A stretch of 64,000 nucleotides of DNA, taken from Nodosilinea nodulosa PCC 7104. Its GTDB lineage: Bacteria > Cyanobacteriota > Cyanobacteriia > Phormidesmidales > Phormidesmidaceae. The position numbers and the translations under genes were made by a program. Below, in pieces: positions 36,018 through 44,397 of the stretch; the first letter of the stretch is position 1; each line of letters opens with the position of its first letter. The notes beneath the pieces were generated by a model that was given only the letters and a program-made list of their open reading frames with translations, was not told where the DNA came from and made no database searches. Location: contig NZ_JH976537.1 in NCBI RefSeq assembly GCF_000309385.1, positions 1,197,425-1,261,424 of the forward strand. The letters are read 5' to 3'.

Positions 36018-36830
36018 ATGATGGCATCCTCTACTAAATCCTCGAGTTCTAGCGAAGCAATGGCCGCGCTAACGGCCTTTGCCCAATCGACTCATCCGGG
36101 AGTTTGGCCGGGCCTGGAGAAAACTGAAATTGTGCGAGAGATGCGATCGCACCTCCACAACCCCTACTCTGTGAACCAGGGGCAGCAACCCTTTTGCGGG
36201 CCAGCCTCGGTGCTGTTCGAGCTGATTCGCAAGTTTCCACTGCGCTATGTGGCCCTGTGCCGCAGCCTGTACGAAACGGGCGGGTTTCATGCCACAACGC
36301 GATTCATTCAAACCTCCGAGGCGCTGCGCCAGGCCAGCAAAGATATCTCCGCCATGGGGCCAGCCGACTGGATGGTGCTGGCCACCCTGCGCGAGTCCGA
36401 GAACCTAATTTTTCCAGTGGAGCCGAATGCGCCCGTGATCATCCGCAACCTGGCGGGCATGACCAAATCGTGGGAAATGCTGGGCTGGGTGCGCGAAATT
36501 TTGGGCTATGGCCACGCCGACTACCTGCACACCTACGTGCTGCGCGATTTGACCGCCCTGCGTAAGGCCCAGGCGGTGATCGACCAGGGCGGTGTCGCCT
36601 TTGGGCTGATTACGGCAAATTCTCTACTCAGCAAAACACCCCCAAACATCACCACGCCCAATCACTGGGTCGCCCTGGTGGGCAACATTGAGATTCAAAA
36701 GGGCACCTTTGGCCACCACGACAGCGGCCAGGTGAGTTTTGATGTGTTTACCTGGGCCAAGCAGGTGCATGTGAATGTCAGCGAGGGGGTGTTTGAGGAT
36801 GGCTTCTGGGGCGTAGTGCTGGGCTGGTAG
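36018..36830 (+). CDS. Putative papain-like fold protein
   Basis: A protein of about 270 aa that I do not recognise as a named family. A Ser-rich start is followed by NQGQQPFCGPASVLFELIRK, in which Cys sits at the N-terminus of a helix as in papain-fold enzymes (Cys60-61 depending on start). A later NHWVALVGNIEI carries a histidine before a strand, and SFDVFTWAK offers an acidic residue. This Cys-His-Asp order fits a C39/papain-like peptidase or transglutaminase-like fold. There is no signal peptide. GGAG lies 13 bases before the ATG at 36018 and a second ATG follows directly. Catalytic assignment is inference. Confidence 0.6.
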   Translation: MMASSTKSSSSSEAMAALTAFAQSTHPGVWPGLEKTEIVREMRSHLHNPYSVNQGQQPFCGPASVLFELIRKFPLRYVALCRSLYETGGFHATTRFIQTSEALRQASKDISAMGPADWMVLATLRESENLIFPVEPNAPVIIRNLAGMTKSWEMLGWVREILGYGHADYLHTYVLRDLTALRKAQAVIDQGGVAFGLITANSLLSKTPPNITTPNHWVALVGNIEIQKGTFGHHDSGQVSFDVFTWAKQVHVNVSEGVFEDGFWGVVLGW

Positions 36831-36879
36831 TCGGCGGGAGGTCGTGAGGCCTGACCCGATCGCGACTTGAATTTGGCGT

Positions 36880-36983
36880 TATAGCTATGGCCAGTCTGGT
36901 TAAGACATGTCTCCTATGAACGCTCAAACGTTTGAACGTTTATAGGGTTCCTGGATGTCCTAACCAACGTGACTATGGCGTTA
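36880..36983. repeat. 104-bp palindromic element, inverted copy
   Basis: Same element as at 28092, in opposite orientation: TATAG, CCAGTCTGGTTAAGACA, core GAACGCTCAAACGTTTGAAC, then TGTCCTAACCAACGTGACTA. It lies between the papain-like gene and the end of the nrtR-like gene. Confidence 0.85.
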
Positions 36984-36991
36984 GATCAGGT

Positions 36992-37684
36992 TCAAAGCTC
37001 AAAATTAAAGCCTTTTTGGGCCAGCTGATGGTATTTTGACTCATCGAACTGGTACAGTTTGGCCGCGCGATGGGCGACGCCGGTTTCGGTCTCATTCAGT
37101 TCGATCAGCAGATCCATTTTGAGAATTTTTTTGCGGAAGTTGCGCTTGTCGAGAGACAGTCCCAGGACAGTTTCGTAAAGGGTTTGCAGCTGAGAAAGGG
37201 TGAACTTGGTGGGCAGTAGCTCAAAGCCGATCGGCTGGTAGCGGACCTTGCCTTTGAGGCGAGCGATCGCCGCTGCCACAATCTGGTCGTGGTCAAAGGC
37301 CAGGGTTGGCAGCTGATCGAGGGCAAACCACTTGGCTTCGCGGGCATCGGTGGCGGCGGCGATGGCGTGCTCTTGCAGGTTGACCAGGGCATAGTAGGCC
37401 ACGGTGACGACCCGATCGCGGGGATCGCGATCGACCGCCCCAAAGGTGTACAGCTGCTCTAGAAACACCTCATCCAGCCCGGTTTCTTCCCGCAGCTCTC
37501 GGCGGGCCGCCGCATCCACCGATTCGTTGATGTGGACAAAGCCACCGGGTAAGGCCCACCGATCTTCAAAGGGGGGCAAATCGCGCCGAATCAGCAGCAT
37601 CTTGAGGCTGTGGGGCGCGTCCAGTCCAAAGACTACGCAATCGACGGCCAGATTTGCGCGGGGATATTCGTAGGCGTAGGGCAT
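36992..37684 (-). CDS. nrtR: NrtR-like Nudix regulator of NAD metabolism
   Basis: A 230-aa protein with an N-terminal Nudix domain (about 1-145) and a C-terminal winged helix (about 155-230: [20 protein letters not shown], then [13 protein letters not shown]). This is the NrtR architecture, known from other bacteria as an ADP-ribose-responsive repressor of NAD biosynthesis genes. The Nudix box [20 protein letters not shown] followed by ETGL is intact, unlike in several characterised NrtR proteins, so pyrophosphatase activity is possible. It is transcribed divergently from the PP2C gene. Two palindromes fill the 58-bp gap, suggesting that it controls itself and the rightward operon. The alternative is a plain ADP-ribose pyrophosphatase. 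Confidence 0.88.
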   Translation of the reverse strand: MPYAYEYPRANLAVDCVVFGLDAPHSLKMLLIRRDLPPFEDRWALPGGFVHINESVDAAARRELREETGLDEVFLEQLYTFGAVDRDPRDRVVTVAYYALVNLQEHAIAAATDAREAKWFALDQLPTLAFDHDQIVAAAIARLKGKVRYQPIGFELLPTKFTLSQLQTLYETVLGLSLDKRNFRKKILKMDLLIELNETETGVAHRAAKLYQFDESKYHQLAQKGFNFEL

Positions 37685-37693
37685 GACTTGACA

Positions 37694-37712
37694 TAGTGTA
37701 TTTTTGACACTA
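37694..37712. promoter_or_regulatory. Palindrome 1, candidate NrtR operator
   Basis: TAGTGT-N7-ACACTA, perfect 6-bp arms, in the divergent nrtR/PP2C gap. A TTGACA overlaps its right half (37704-37709). Confidence 0.65.
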
Positions 37713-37716
37713 AGCT

Positions 37717-37735
37717 TGGTGTTATAAACACACTA
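37717..37735. promoter_or_regulatory. Palindrome 2, candidate NrtR operator
   Basis: TGGTGT-N7-ACACTA, same spacing as palindrome 1, centred 23 bp (about two helical turns) away. It ends 7 bp before the PP2C start codon. Confidence 0.6.
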
Positions 37736-37742
37736 TCCTACA

Positions 37743-38576
37743 ATGGCGAACCAATTTGAACTGGTAGGTGGCTCGGTGACTGGCCGAGAGCATCTGCGGG
37801 TCGGTAAAAACAATCAGGATGCCCTGGGCTGGCAGGTGACGGATGGGGGTGTCGTGGCCGTTGTCTGCGACGGGTGCGGCAGCGGCCCCCACAGCGAAGT
37901 CGGGGCCAAACTGGGGACCCGCCTGCTGATCGAAGCCCTGCAAAGGGGTTTAGCCCAGGGGTTGCCCGTAGACCACGAGGCGTTTTGGCCATCGCTGCGA
38001 GCCACCCTGCTGGGCCAGCTGGGGCAGGTGGCGGCGGCCCTGGGGGGCGATCGCGCCCAAACCATCCAGGACTACCTGCTGTTTACAATCGCGGGGGCCG
38101 TCATTACCCCGACTACGACCGTTGTTTTTACCCTCGGCGATGGCGTTGTTGCCATTAACGATCGGGTGATGCAGCTGGGGCCATTTGCCAACAATGCGCC
38201 GCCCTATTTGGCCTATGGCCTATTAGAAGAAAGCACCGAAGAAACTACCTCAGCCGCTCTACAGATAAAAGTTTTACAGGCTTTGCCAACCGATCAAGTG
38301 CAGTCTTTACTGCTGGGCACCGATGGCCTGGGCGATCTAATGGCGGCGGCGGAGAAACCTCTGCCGGGGCGATCGGAATACGTGGGGGACATCGCCCAGT
38401 TTTGGCAGGACGATCGCTATTTTCGCAACCCCGACCAGGCGCGGCGGCGCTTGACGCTAATCAACCGCGACGTCACAAAATTTGATTCATCCACGCAGCA
38501 GTGGCTGCGGCAGGCGGGGCTGCTGCCCGACGACACCACCCTGATTGTAATTCGCAGAAAGGAGGCCTCATGCTAG
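37743..38576 (+). CDS. PP2C-family protein phosphatase
   Basis: A 277-aa Mg/Mn-dependent Ser/Thr phosphatase. Metal-binding motifs: NQDALGW, VVCDGCGSGPHSEVGAKLG, LLGTDGLGDLM and the terminal PDDTTLIVI. It is the first gene of a rightward operon with ADP-ribosylglycohydrolase, kinase, nicotinamidase-like and vWA genes. The likely partner is the kinase three genes on, as in TerY-P type phosphatase-kinase-vWA triads. The ATG is only 7 bp after a candidate NrtR operator, so the mRNA may be nearly leaderless or the start may be further in. Confidence 0.88.
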   Translation: MANQFELVGGSVTGREHLRVGKNNQDALGWQVTDGGVVAVVCDGCGSGPHSEVGAKLGTRLLIEALQRGLAQGLPVDHEAFWPSLRATLLGQLGQVAAALGGDRAQTIQDYLLFTIAGAVITPTTTVVFTLGDGVVAINDRVMQLGPFANNAPPYLAYGLLEESTEETTSAALQIKVLQALPTDQVQSLLLGTDGLGDLMAAAEKPLPGRSEYVGDIAQFWQDDRYFRNPDQARRRLTLINRDVTKFDSSTQQWLRQAGLLPDDTTLIVIRRKEASC

Positions 38577-39337
38577 GCGCAATTGCAGGCGATGTGATCG
38601 GCTCGGTCTACGAACGAAACAACATCAAGACCAAAGAATTTCTGCTGTTTTCCGCCGCTTCTCGGTTTACCGATGACACCGTGCTAACGGTCGCGATCGC
38701 CGATGCCATTCTGCATCGGGGTGACTATACCGAAAGACTAAAACACTATCATCAGCGCTTTCCAAAGGCAGGCTACGGCGGCACATTTAATACCTGGGCT
38801 GGCTCTGGCACTAGGGACCCCTATAACAGCTGGGGCAACGGTTCGGCCATGCGGGTTAGCCCGGTGGGCTATGCGTTTGACGATTTAGACCAGGTGCTTC
38901 AGGAAGCCAAACGCACGGCGGCGGTGACGCACAACCATCCCGAAGGCATTAAAGGAGCCCAGGCTACCGCCGCCGCCATTTTCCTGGCCCGAATCGGGCA
39001 AAACAAATCTGAAATTAAGGACTATATCGAATCAACGTTTGCCTACAACTTAAGCCAAACCCTAGATGATATTCGTCCTGAGTATCGCTTTGATGTCTCC
39101 TGCCAGGGTTCTGTGCCCCAGGCGATTACCGCTTTTTTAGAAGCCGTCGATTTTGAGGACGCGATTCGCAATGCGGTGTCCCTGGGCGGCGACAGCGACA
39201 CGATCGCCTGTATTGCGGGCAGCATTGCCGAAGCGTTTTATGGCGAGGTTCCCGAGGCGATCGCCCAGGCTACCATGCTTCGCCTCGACCCCCAGTTAAT
39301 AGCTGTGGTGGAAGCTTTTACCAACCACTATGCCTAA
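38570..39337 (+). CDS. ADP-ribosylglycohydrolase (DraG-like)
   Basis: This 255-aa enzyme fold removes ADP-ribose from modified targets. Start MLGAIAGDVIGSVYE; the two Mg-binding motifs are RFTDDTVLTVAIADA (residues 34-37 TDDT) and LGGDSDTIACIAGSIAEAF near the end. A perfect AAAGGAGG precedes the ATG, which overlaps the PP2C stop by 7 bp, indicating translational coupling. Free ADP-ribose released by this enzyme is the known ligand class of NrtR regulators, which suggests feedback inside the locus. The target of modification and the matching ADP-ribosyltransferase are not in the window. Confidence 0.92.
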   Translation: MLGAIAGDVIGSVYERNNIKTKEFLLFSAASRFTDDTVLTVAIADAILHRGDYTERLKHYHQRFPKAGYGGTFNTWAGSGTRDPYNSWGNGSAMRVSPVGYAFDDLDQVLQEAKRTAAVTHNHPEGIKGAQATAAAIFLARIGQNKSEIKDYIESTFAYNLSQTLDDIRPEYRFDVSCQGSVPQAITAFLEAVDFEDAIRNAVSLGGDSDTIACIAGSIAEAFYGEVPEAIAQATMLRLDPQLIAVVEAFTNHYA

Positions 39338-39361
39338 AAATTATTCAGCACCAGAAGCACT

Positions 39362-41260
39362 ATGGATATCTATATCAACGGCAAAAAAGTTCGGGCCGAT
39401 CCGAGTCGGGCGATCGGCAAAGGGGGCGAGGCGGATGTGTTTCAGCTCGATTCAACTACTGCTTTAAAGCTGTTTAAACCGCCCAATCATGCCGATTATC
39501 AGGGCCTACGCCACGAGCAGCAGGCGGCCCGCGATCGCATCCAAATTCACCAGCAAAAGCTGGCCCACTTTCCCCAAAATTTGCCCGCTCGGGTCATTTC
39601 TCCCAAGGCCCTGGCCACCGATAAAGCGGGAAAAACCATTGGCTATACCATGCCGCTATTGCAGCATACCGATGCCCTGCTGCGCTACGGCGAGCGCAGT
39701 TTTCGGCAGCGGGGAATTTCAGCTCAGACGGTGGTGCAGGTGTTTCAAGACTTGCACGATACGGTGGCTAAGCTGCATTTTCACCAGGTGGTGATTGGCG
39801 ATTTCAATGACTTAAACGTGCTGGTGCGCGGCACCGAGGCCCACCTGATCGATGCCGATTCGTTTCAGTTTGGGGCGTTTCCCTGCCGGGTGTTTACGGC
39901 CCGCTTTGTCGATCCGCTGCTGTGCGATCCGACTGCGCCGCTGCCGATGCTGCAAGGGGTTCCCAGCGCCGATTCGGATTGGTATGCCTTTGCCGTGATG
40001 CTGATGCAGTGTTTGCTATTTGTCGACCCCTACGGCGGGGTGTACAAGCCCAAAGACCTAACCCAGAAGGTTGTGCAGGGGGCGCGATCGCTGCATCGGA
40101 TCACGGTGTTTCACCCCGAGGTGCGCTATCCCAAGCCCGCAATTCCCTATACTGTGCTGCCGGACGATCTGCTCCACTACTTTCACCAGGTGTTTGAGCG
40201 GGACCTGCGGGGGGAAATGCCGCGATCGCTGCTAGACAACCTGCGCTGGACCCAGTGCCTCACCTGCGGCAGAGACCACGCTCGCTCTGTGTGTCCCCAC
40301 TGTCACCAGCATTCTGCCAGCCCTGCCGCCGTCGCCACCACGGTGCGGGGAACGGTGACGGCGACGCGACTGTTTCAAACCGAGGGGGTGATTTTGCACG
40401 CGACGGTTGCCCAGGGTCAGCTTCGGTGGGTGTACCACGATCGCGGCCAGTTCCGCCGCGAAGACGGCTCTGCGCTGCTCCAGGGCGATCTGGCCCCAAA
40501 CCTGCGCTGGCGCCTCCAGGGGGAAACCACGCTGCTGGGCTATCAGGGGCAGATTGTCGCGTTCCATCCCGACCAACCTCCACAGCGCACTGCCGTTGAG
40601 AGCCTGGGATCAGCGGCACTGCTAGAGACCAACGCCGGGGCTACCTACTGGATTGCCCAGGGTCAACTCCTGTGCCAGTCGTTCCCCCCCGCTAGCCGCG
40701 ACGCCCCTGCCCGCATCGGCGATGTTTTGCCCCATCAAACCCGCTTTTGGGTCGGGCCTCGGTTTGGCTTGGGCTTCTACCAGGCCGGAAATCTCAGGGT
40801 GGCGTTTGTGTTTGATGCCCACCGGCCCGGCCTGAACGATCGCGTGCAGCTCCCCCCCTGGCCGGGACAGCTGATTCGGGCCACCTGCACCCTCAGCCAG
40901 GACTACGGCTGGCTGGTGCTGACCACTCAGGCCCAGGGGCAGATCCATTATCGCTGCGTCGTGATGGCCCCCGATGGCACCATTGCCGCCACGGCCCAGG
41001 CAGCCAGCGGCACCGACCACTGGCTGGCCGTCATCGGCGATCGCGCCGCCCCTGCCCCCGGCTGCGCGATCGCCAATTTCCTCCTGGCCGCCACCGACGA
41101 CGGCATTATTCGCATCGAGCTGCGGGGGGGCCAGCTGGTGCAGACCAAAACCTTCTCCGATACGGAACCCTTTGTGGACAGCAGCTGCCAGCTTTTGCCC
41201 GCCTCCCAGGGTTTGTACGTGGTCAAAGCCCGGGAAATTTTGCGGCTGGCGATCGCGTAG
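39362..41260 (+). CDS. Protein kinase with Zn ribbon and beta-rich C-terminus
   Basis: A 632-aa protein. Kinase fold: glycine loop IGKGGEADVF (18-27), Lys36 in ALKLFK, catalytic loop VIGDFNDLNVLV (Asp147, Asn152), and a DAD in place of DFG (Asp164). A zinc ribbon with Cys299, 302, 311 and 314 (CLTCGRDHARSVCPHC) follows. The remaining 310 residues show repeated short strands compatible with a beta-propeller, not assigned to a family. This kinase-plus-ribbon type is known from TerY-P clusters with PP2C and vWA proteins, exactly the neighbours here. Cytoplasmic; it has no membrane segment. Confidence 0.88.
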   Translation: MDIYINGKKVRADPSRAIGKGGEADVFQLDSTTALKLFKPPNHADYQGLRHEQQAARDRIQIHQQKLAHFPQNLPARVISPKALATDKAGKTIGYTMPLLQHTDALLRYGERSFRQRGISAQTVVQVFQDLHDTVAKLHFHQVVIGDFNDLNVLVRGTEAHLIDADSFQFGAFPCRVFTARFVDPLLCDPTAPLPMLQGVPSADSDWYAFAVMLMQCLLFVDPYGGVYKPKDLTQKVVQGARSLHRITVFHPEVRYPKPAIPYTVLPDDLLHYFHQVFERDLRGEMPRSLLDNLRWTQCLTCGRDHARSVCPHCHQHSASPAAVATTVRGTVTATRLFQTEGVILHATVAQGQLRWVYHDRGQFRREDGSALLQGDLAPNLRWRLQGETTLLGYQGQIVAFHPDQPPQRTAVESLGSAALLETNAGATYWIAQGQLLCQSFPPASRDAPARIGDVLPHQTRFWVGPRFGLGFYQAGNLRVAFVFDAHRPGLNDRVQLPPWPGQLIRATCTLSQDYGWLVLTTQAQGQIHYRCVVMAPDGTIAATAQAASGTDHWLAVIGDRAAPAPGCAIANFLLAATDDGIIRIELRGGQLVQTKTFSDTEPFVDSSCQLLPASQGLYVVKAREILRLAIA

Positions 41261-41343
41261 TTCTCCATCCTTCTACCGCTCACTGGGCAGCCCGCACGGT
41301 GCTGCTCCCTGTTCAACCTCGCTATTTTTAGGAGATTCATTCC

Positions 41344-42399
41344 ATGGCAAATCAAATTCAGGCTCCAGCTCAACTGGCTATTCCGTCGCACTTTGAGGCT
41401 CAGCGGGTGGGGGAAATCTGGCGGGTGCCCTACCAGGAGCGCGCCGCCCAGGCCAAGGCGTGGGCCAGGCAGCAGGGGCTACAGCCCGCCGCCAAAGACA
41501 AAACCCGCCTCTGCCTGATGGCGATCGATGTGCAAAATACCTTCTGCATTCCGGGCTTTGAGCTGTTCGTCGGCGGGCGATCGGGCCGGGGGGCGGTGGA
41601 CGACAACCAGCGCCTGTGTGAGTTTATCTACCGCAACCTGGGCGTGCTGACCGAGATTGCCCCCACGATGGATACCCACACCGCCTCCCAGATTTTTCAC
41701 CCCAGCTTTTGGGTCAATGACGGGGGCGACCACCCCACCCCGATGACGACCATTTCCCTGGCCGATGTGCAGCAGGGAGTGTGGAAGGTGAACCCCGCGA
41801 TCGCCTACAGCCTCACCCAGGGCAACTACATGGTGCTTCAGCGGTTTGCGCTGCACTACGCCCAGCGCCTCAGCGACAACGGCAAATACCCCCTCACCAT
41901 CTGGCCCTACCACGCCATGCTGGGCGGCATTGGCCACGCCCTGGTGCCAGCGGTGGAGGAGGCCTGCTTTTTCCACGCGATCGCCCGCCACAGCCAGACC
42001 AATTTCGAGATCAAGGGCGGCAACCCGCTGACCGAAAACTACTCCGTGCTCAGCCCCGAGGTGCTGGATAGCCCCGACGGTCGCCCGATCGCCCAGAAGA
42101 ACACCCGCTTTATCCAAAAGCTGCTGGAGTTTGACGCGGTGATCATCGCCGGACAGGCCAAAAGCCACTGCGTCGCCTGGACCATCGATGACCTGCTGAG
42201 CGAGATCCAGGCCCAGGACCCCAGCCTGGCCAAAAAAGTGTACCTGCTGGAGGACTGCACCTCGCCCGTGGTGGTGCCGGGGGTGGTTGACTTTACCGAC
42301 CAGGCCGATGAGGCCTTTCAGCGTTTTGCTGACGCCGGTATGCAGGTGGTGAAATCGACCGACGCGATCGCCTCCTGGGCCGGTATCAATCTGGCCTAA
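41344..42399 (+). CDS. Nicotinamidase-like isochorismatase hydrolase
   Basis: A 351-aa enzyme, longer than PncA. Catalytic Asp62 ([17 protein letters not shown]), metal-type residues in [13 protein letters not shown] (Asp110, His112), a TIWPYH motif (His190) like the WPxH of nicotinamidases, Lys224, and nucleophile Cys276 in [11 protein letters not shown]. Probably deamidates nicotinamide or a related amide, feeding NAD salvage. Its place in the NrtR-headed operon supports this. About 45 extra N-terminal residues and inserts around 125-220 distinguish it. GGAG is 8 bases before the ATG. Confidence 0.87.
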   Translation: MANQIQAPAQLAIPSHFEAQRVGEIWRVPYQERAAQAKAWARQQGLQPAAKDKTRLCLMAIDVQNTFCIPGFELFVGGRSGRGAVDDNQRLCEFIYRNLGVLTEIAPTMDTHTASQIFHPSFWVNDGGDHPTPMTTISLADVQQGVWKVNPAIAYSLTQGNYMVLQRFALHYAQRLSDNGKYPLTIWPYHAMLGGIGHALVPAVEEACFFHAIARHSQTNFEIKGGNPLTENYSVLSPEVLDSPDGRPIAQKNTRFIQKLLEFDAVIIAGQAKSHCVAWTIDDLLSEIQAQDPSLAKKVYLLEDCTSPVVVPGVVDFTDQADEAFQRFADAGMQVVKSTDAIASWAGINLA

Positions 42400-42435
42400 G
42401 CAGTTGTTGCCAAAGTCCTGCTTTGTATAGCAAAA

Positions 42436-42521
42436 GGTTGAGATCCTCCTAAATCCCCCTTAAAAAGGGGGACTTTGAACCTAAATACCCCCCTTTTTAA
42501 GGGGGGCAGGGGGGATCAACC
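42436..42521. repeat. 86-bp palindromic repeat
   Basis: GGTTGAGATCC ... ATCCCCCTTAAAAAGGGGG ... CCCCCCTTTTTAAGGGGGG ... GGATCAACC. Nested inverted repeats form two smaller hairpins or one long one. Sequences of this type are scattered in many filamentous cyanobacterial genomes. It sits inside the NAD-linked operon, between the nicotinamidase-like and vWA genes, and could attenuate or process the transcript. Confidence 0.75.
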
Positions 42522-42672
42522 GAGGACTTAACTGGCAACGAATTCTGTCTCAAACAGCTTCTAACCTACCCCTGATCGATCAGGGCGAATGCCATGCGCC
42601 TTTACGAATTCCCCGATTCAAAAACGAGGAATTCGCATCCAAATTTTTGATTACTCAACGAGGAAAATACCC

Positions 42673-43464
42673 ATGTCCCAAGCACCCGATCTCAGTCAGC
42701 TGTTCCAGTCGGCCCAGGCCGAAGGCATCCTCTCCAACGAGGCCCTTCAGGCGCTCAATGTACCCGACATTGGTGCCCAAATCCAGGCCGGATTGGGCAT
42801 TCATGTAGACGATGTCACCGCCAGCGAAGTCGTTCTCGTCACCATCATGCCCGACGACTCTGGCTCGATCGACTACGGCGGCAATGCCGCGATCGTGCGG
42901 GCCGGGCACAACACCGTGCTCGATGCCCTGCTCAACTCCAACCAGCAGGACAACATTCTGGTTCACAACCGCTACCTGAATGGGGCTGTGCTCTACCCCT
43001 ACTGCGCCGTGGGGCAGGCGGTGCGCATGGACAGCCAGAACTACACCCCCAACCAGGGCACGCCACTCTACGATCAAACGATCGTGCTGCTGGGGACGGT
43101 GCTGGCCAAAACCCAGGAGTTTGCCGACAACGGCGTGCCGGTGCGCAGCGTCACGCTGGTTATTTCTGACGGGGCCGATGCCCACTCTCATAGGGCTTCG
43201 GCGCAGACGGTGCGATCGCTGGTGCAGGACATGCTGCGCACCGAAAACCACATCATTGCCGCCATGGGCATTGATGACGGCAGCACCGACTTTCGCCAGG
43301 TGTTCCAAGCCATGGGCATTCGGGATCAGTGGATTCTCACCCCCGGCAACAGCCAGAAGGAGATTCGCAGCGCCTTCCAGGTCTTTTCGCAATCGGCGGT
43401 GCGGGCGAGCCAGAGTGCGGGGAGTTTCAGTCAAACCTCCCTGGGCGGCTTTGGCGCTCCGTAG
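42673..43464 (+). CDS. vWA-domain protein (TerY-like)
   Basis: A 263-aa von Willebrand A domain protein. The metal site is visible as DDSGSI (61-66), a threonine in NQGTPLYDQ and ISDGADAHS. The N-terminal 45 residues form a Gln/Ala-rich helix region and the C-terminus is Ser/Gln rich. A GAGG precedes the ATG at 42673; the frame extends upstream to 42589 without support. In TerY-P triads the vWA protein is a partner or substrate of the kinase and phosphatase. It is the last gene of this operon and is separated from it by the 86-bp palindrome. Confidence 0.88.
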   Translation: MSQAPDLSQLFQSAQAEGILSNEALQALNVPDIGAQIQAGLGIHVDDVTASEVVLVTIMPDDSGSIDYGGNAAIVRAGHNTVLDALLNSNQQDNILVHNRYLNGAVLYPYCAVGQAVRMDSQNYTPNQGTPLYDQTIVLLGTVLAKTQEFADNGVPVRSVTLVISDGADAHSHRASAQTVRSLVQDMLRTENHIIAAMGIDDGSTDFRQVFQAMGIRDQWILTPGNSQKEIRSAFQVFSQSAVRASQSAGSFSQTSLGGFGAP

Positions 43465-43735
43465 CAACGTTACGGTCAGGTAGGATGTTCTGGGTCAAGC
43501 CTCAGGGCATCTCGCCTGACGATCGCGCCGCATCGAAAAGATGGGTTAAAGCGGGCACTGAAGCAGGAGCGATGGCTGGCCTACACTATGGCGTTGCCGA
43601 AAGCAGTAACCCCGAACCGGCTGAATTGGCCTAACGCTTAACCGCAGCCTGCTTGTTTGGGATTCTTCAAGGCGTAGGCAAGTAGAGTCGAACACATTCT
43701 TGGCGGTATGCACACTTGTACATACTACAATTGAG

Positions 43736-44002
43736 ATGGTCTATCAATGGAATCAGGACAAAGCTACAGCTAATCTGCGGAAGCACGGTATCGACTTTGC
43801 AGATGCTGTGTCAGTTTTCTCAGACGATCTGGCCATTACCATTTCAGACGAGCGATTTGATGAAGAACGATTTGTCACACTTGGTCTAGATGGGTTTGGC
43901 AGGGTTTTGGTGGCGGTCTATACCCTGCGTGACGCTGAAATTCAAATCATATCAGCCCGAAAAGCAACAAAGCAGGAACAGCGGCAATACGAGGAAGGAT
44001 AG
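43736..44002 (+). CDS. brnT: BrnT-type toxin
   Basis: An 88-aa protein with the BrnT pattern YQWNQDKATANLRKHGIDF, then FADAVSVFSDDLAI, the RFVTLGLDGFGRVL strand and IQIISARKATKQEQRQYEE at the end. BrnT is a RelE-fold ribonuclease toxin, neutralised and autoregulated with BrnA. The ATG at 43736 fits the family start. The stop overlaps the beginning of the next gene (TAGTG). Confidence 0.93.
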   Translation: MVYQWNQDKATANLRKHGIDFADAVSVFSDDLAITISDERFDEERFVTLGLDGFGRVLVAVYTLRDAEIQIISARKATKQEQRQYEEG

Positions 44003-44004
44003 TG

Positions 44005-44262
44005 ATGGAAGCCGAATATGATTTCAGTCAGGGTAAGCGAGGCGCGATCGATCCGACGCTTTCGGGCAAAACTCGCATCACAATTCGGCTAGATGATGAC
44101 GTTCTGGCGTGGTTTCGTGAACAAGCCCACAGTGCCGGTGGAGGAAACTATCAAACCTTGATCAATGAAGCCCTGCGTCAGCACATTCAGGCCGTTCGCC
44201 AACCCCTCGAAGAAACTCTGCGGAAAGTAGTTCGTGAAGAGCTTGAGCGTATTGAGAGGTAG
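44005..44262 (+). CDS. brnA: BrnA-type antitoxin
   Basis: An 85-aa ribbon-helix-helix antitoxin: the KTRITIRLDDDVLAWFREQA strand-helix, then GNYQTLINEALRQHI. It binds BrnT and the operon promoter. A GTG at 44002 overlapping the toxin stop, or the ATG at 44005, is the start. The acidic C-terminal helix is rich in Glu and Arg. An intact two-gene module immediately behind the vWA gene. Confidence 0.92.
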   Translation: MEAEYDFSQGKRGAIDPTLSGKTRITIRLDDDVLAWFREQAHSAGGGNYQTLINEALRQHIQAVRQPLEETLRKVVREELERIER

Positions 44263-44397
44263 GGCTTTTGCTAAGAGCTAAGTCATCGGCGTTGCTGAAT
44301 TGAGGCAAGAATTTGGGTAAGGGCAAATGGCCATTGGCCCCTACGAGAGGCACCGAATTTTTAGCTCATCCCTATTTTCAGTAATCCCAAATCATTT

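Noticed and set aside
36018-36830. Phytochelatin synthase
   Set aside because: The QPFCGPAS motif recalls it, but the typical phytochelatin synthase sequence around the His and Asp residues is absent.
42572-42587. CCCTGATCGATCAGGG palindrome as terminator or operator
   Set aside because: A single 16-bp palindrome with no U-run and no second copy; chance occurrence cannot be excluded.
43484-43634. Small gene between vWA and brnT
   Set aside because: A 49-codon frame beginning at an ATG with no ribosome binding site, no motif and no similarity recalled.
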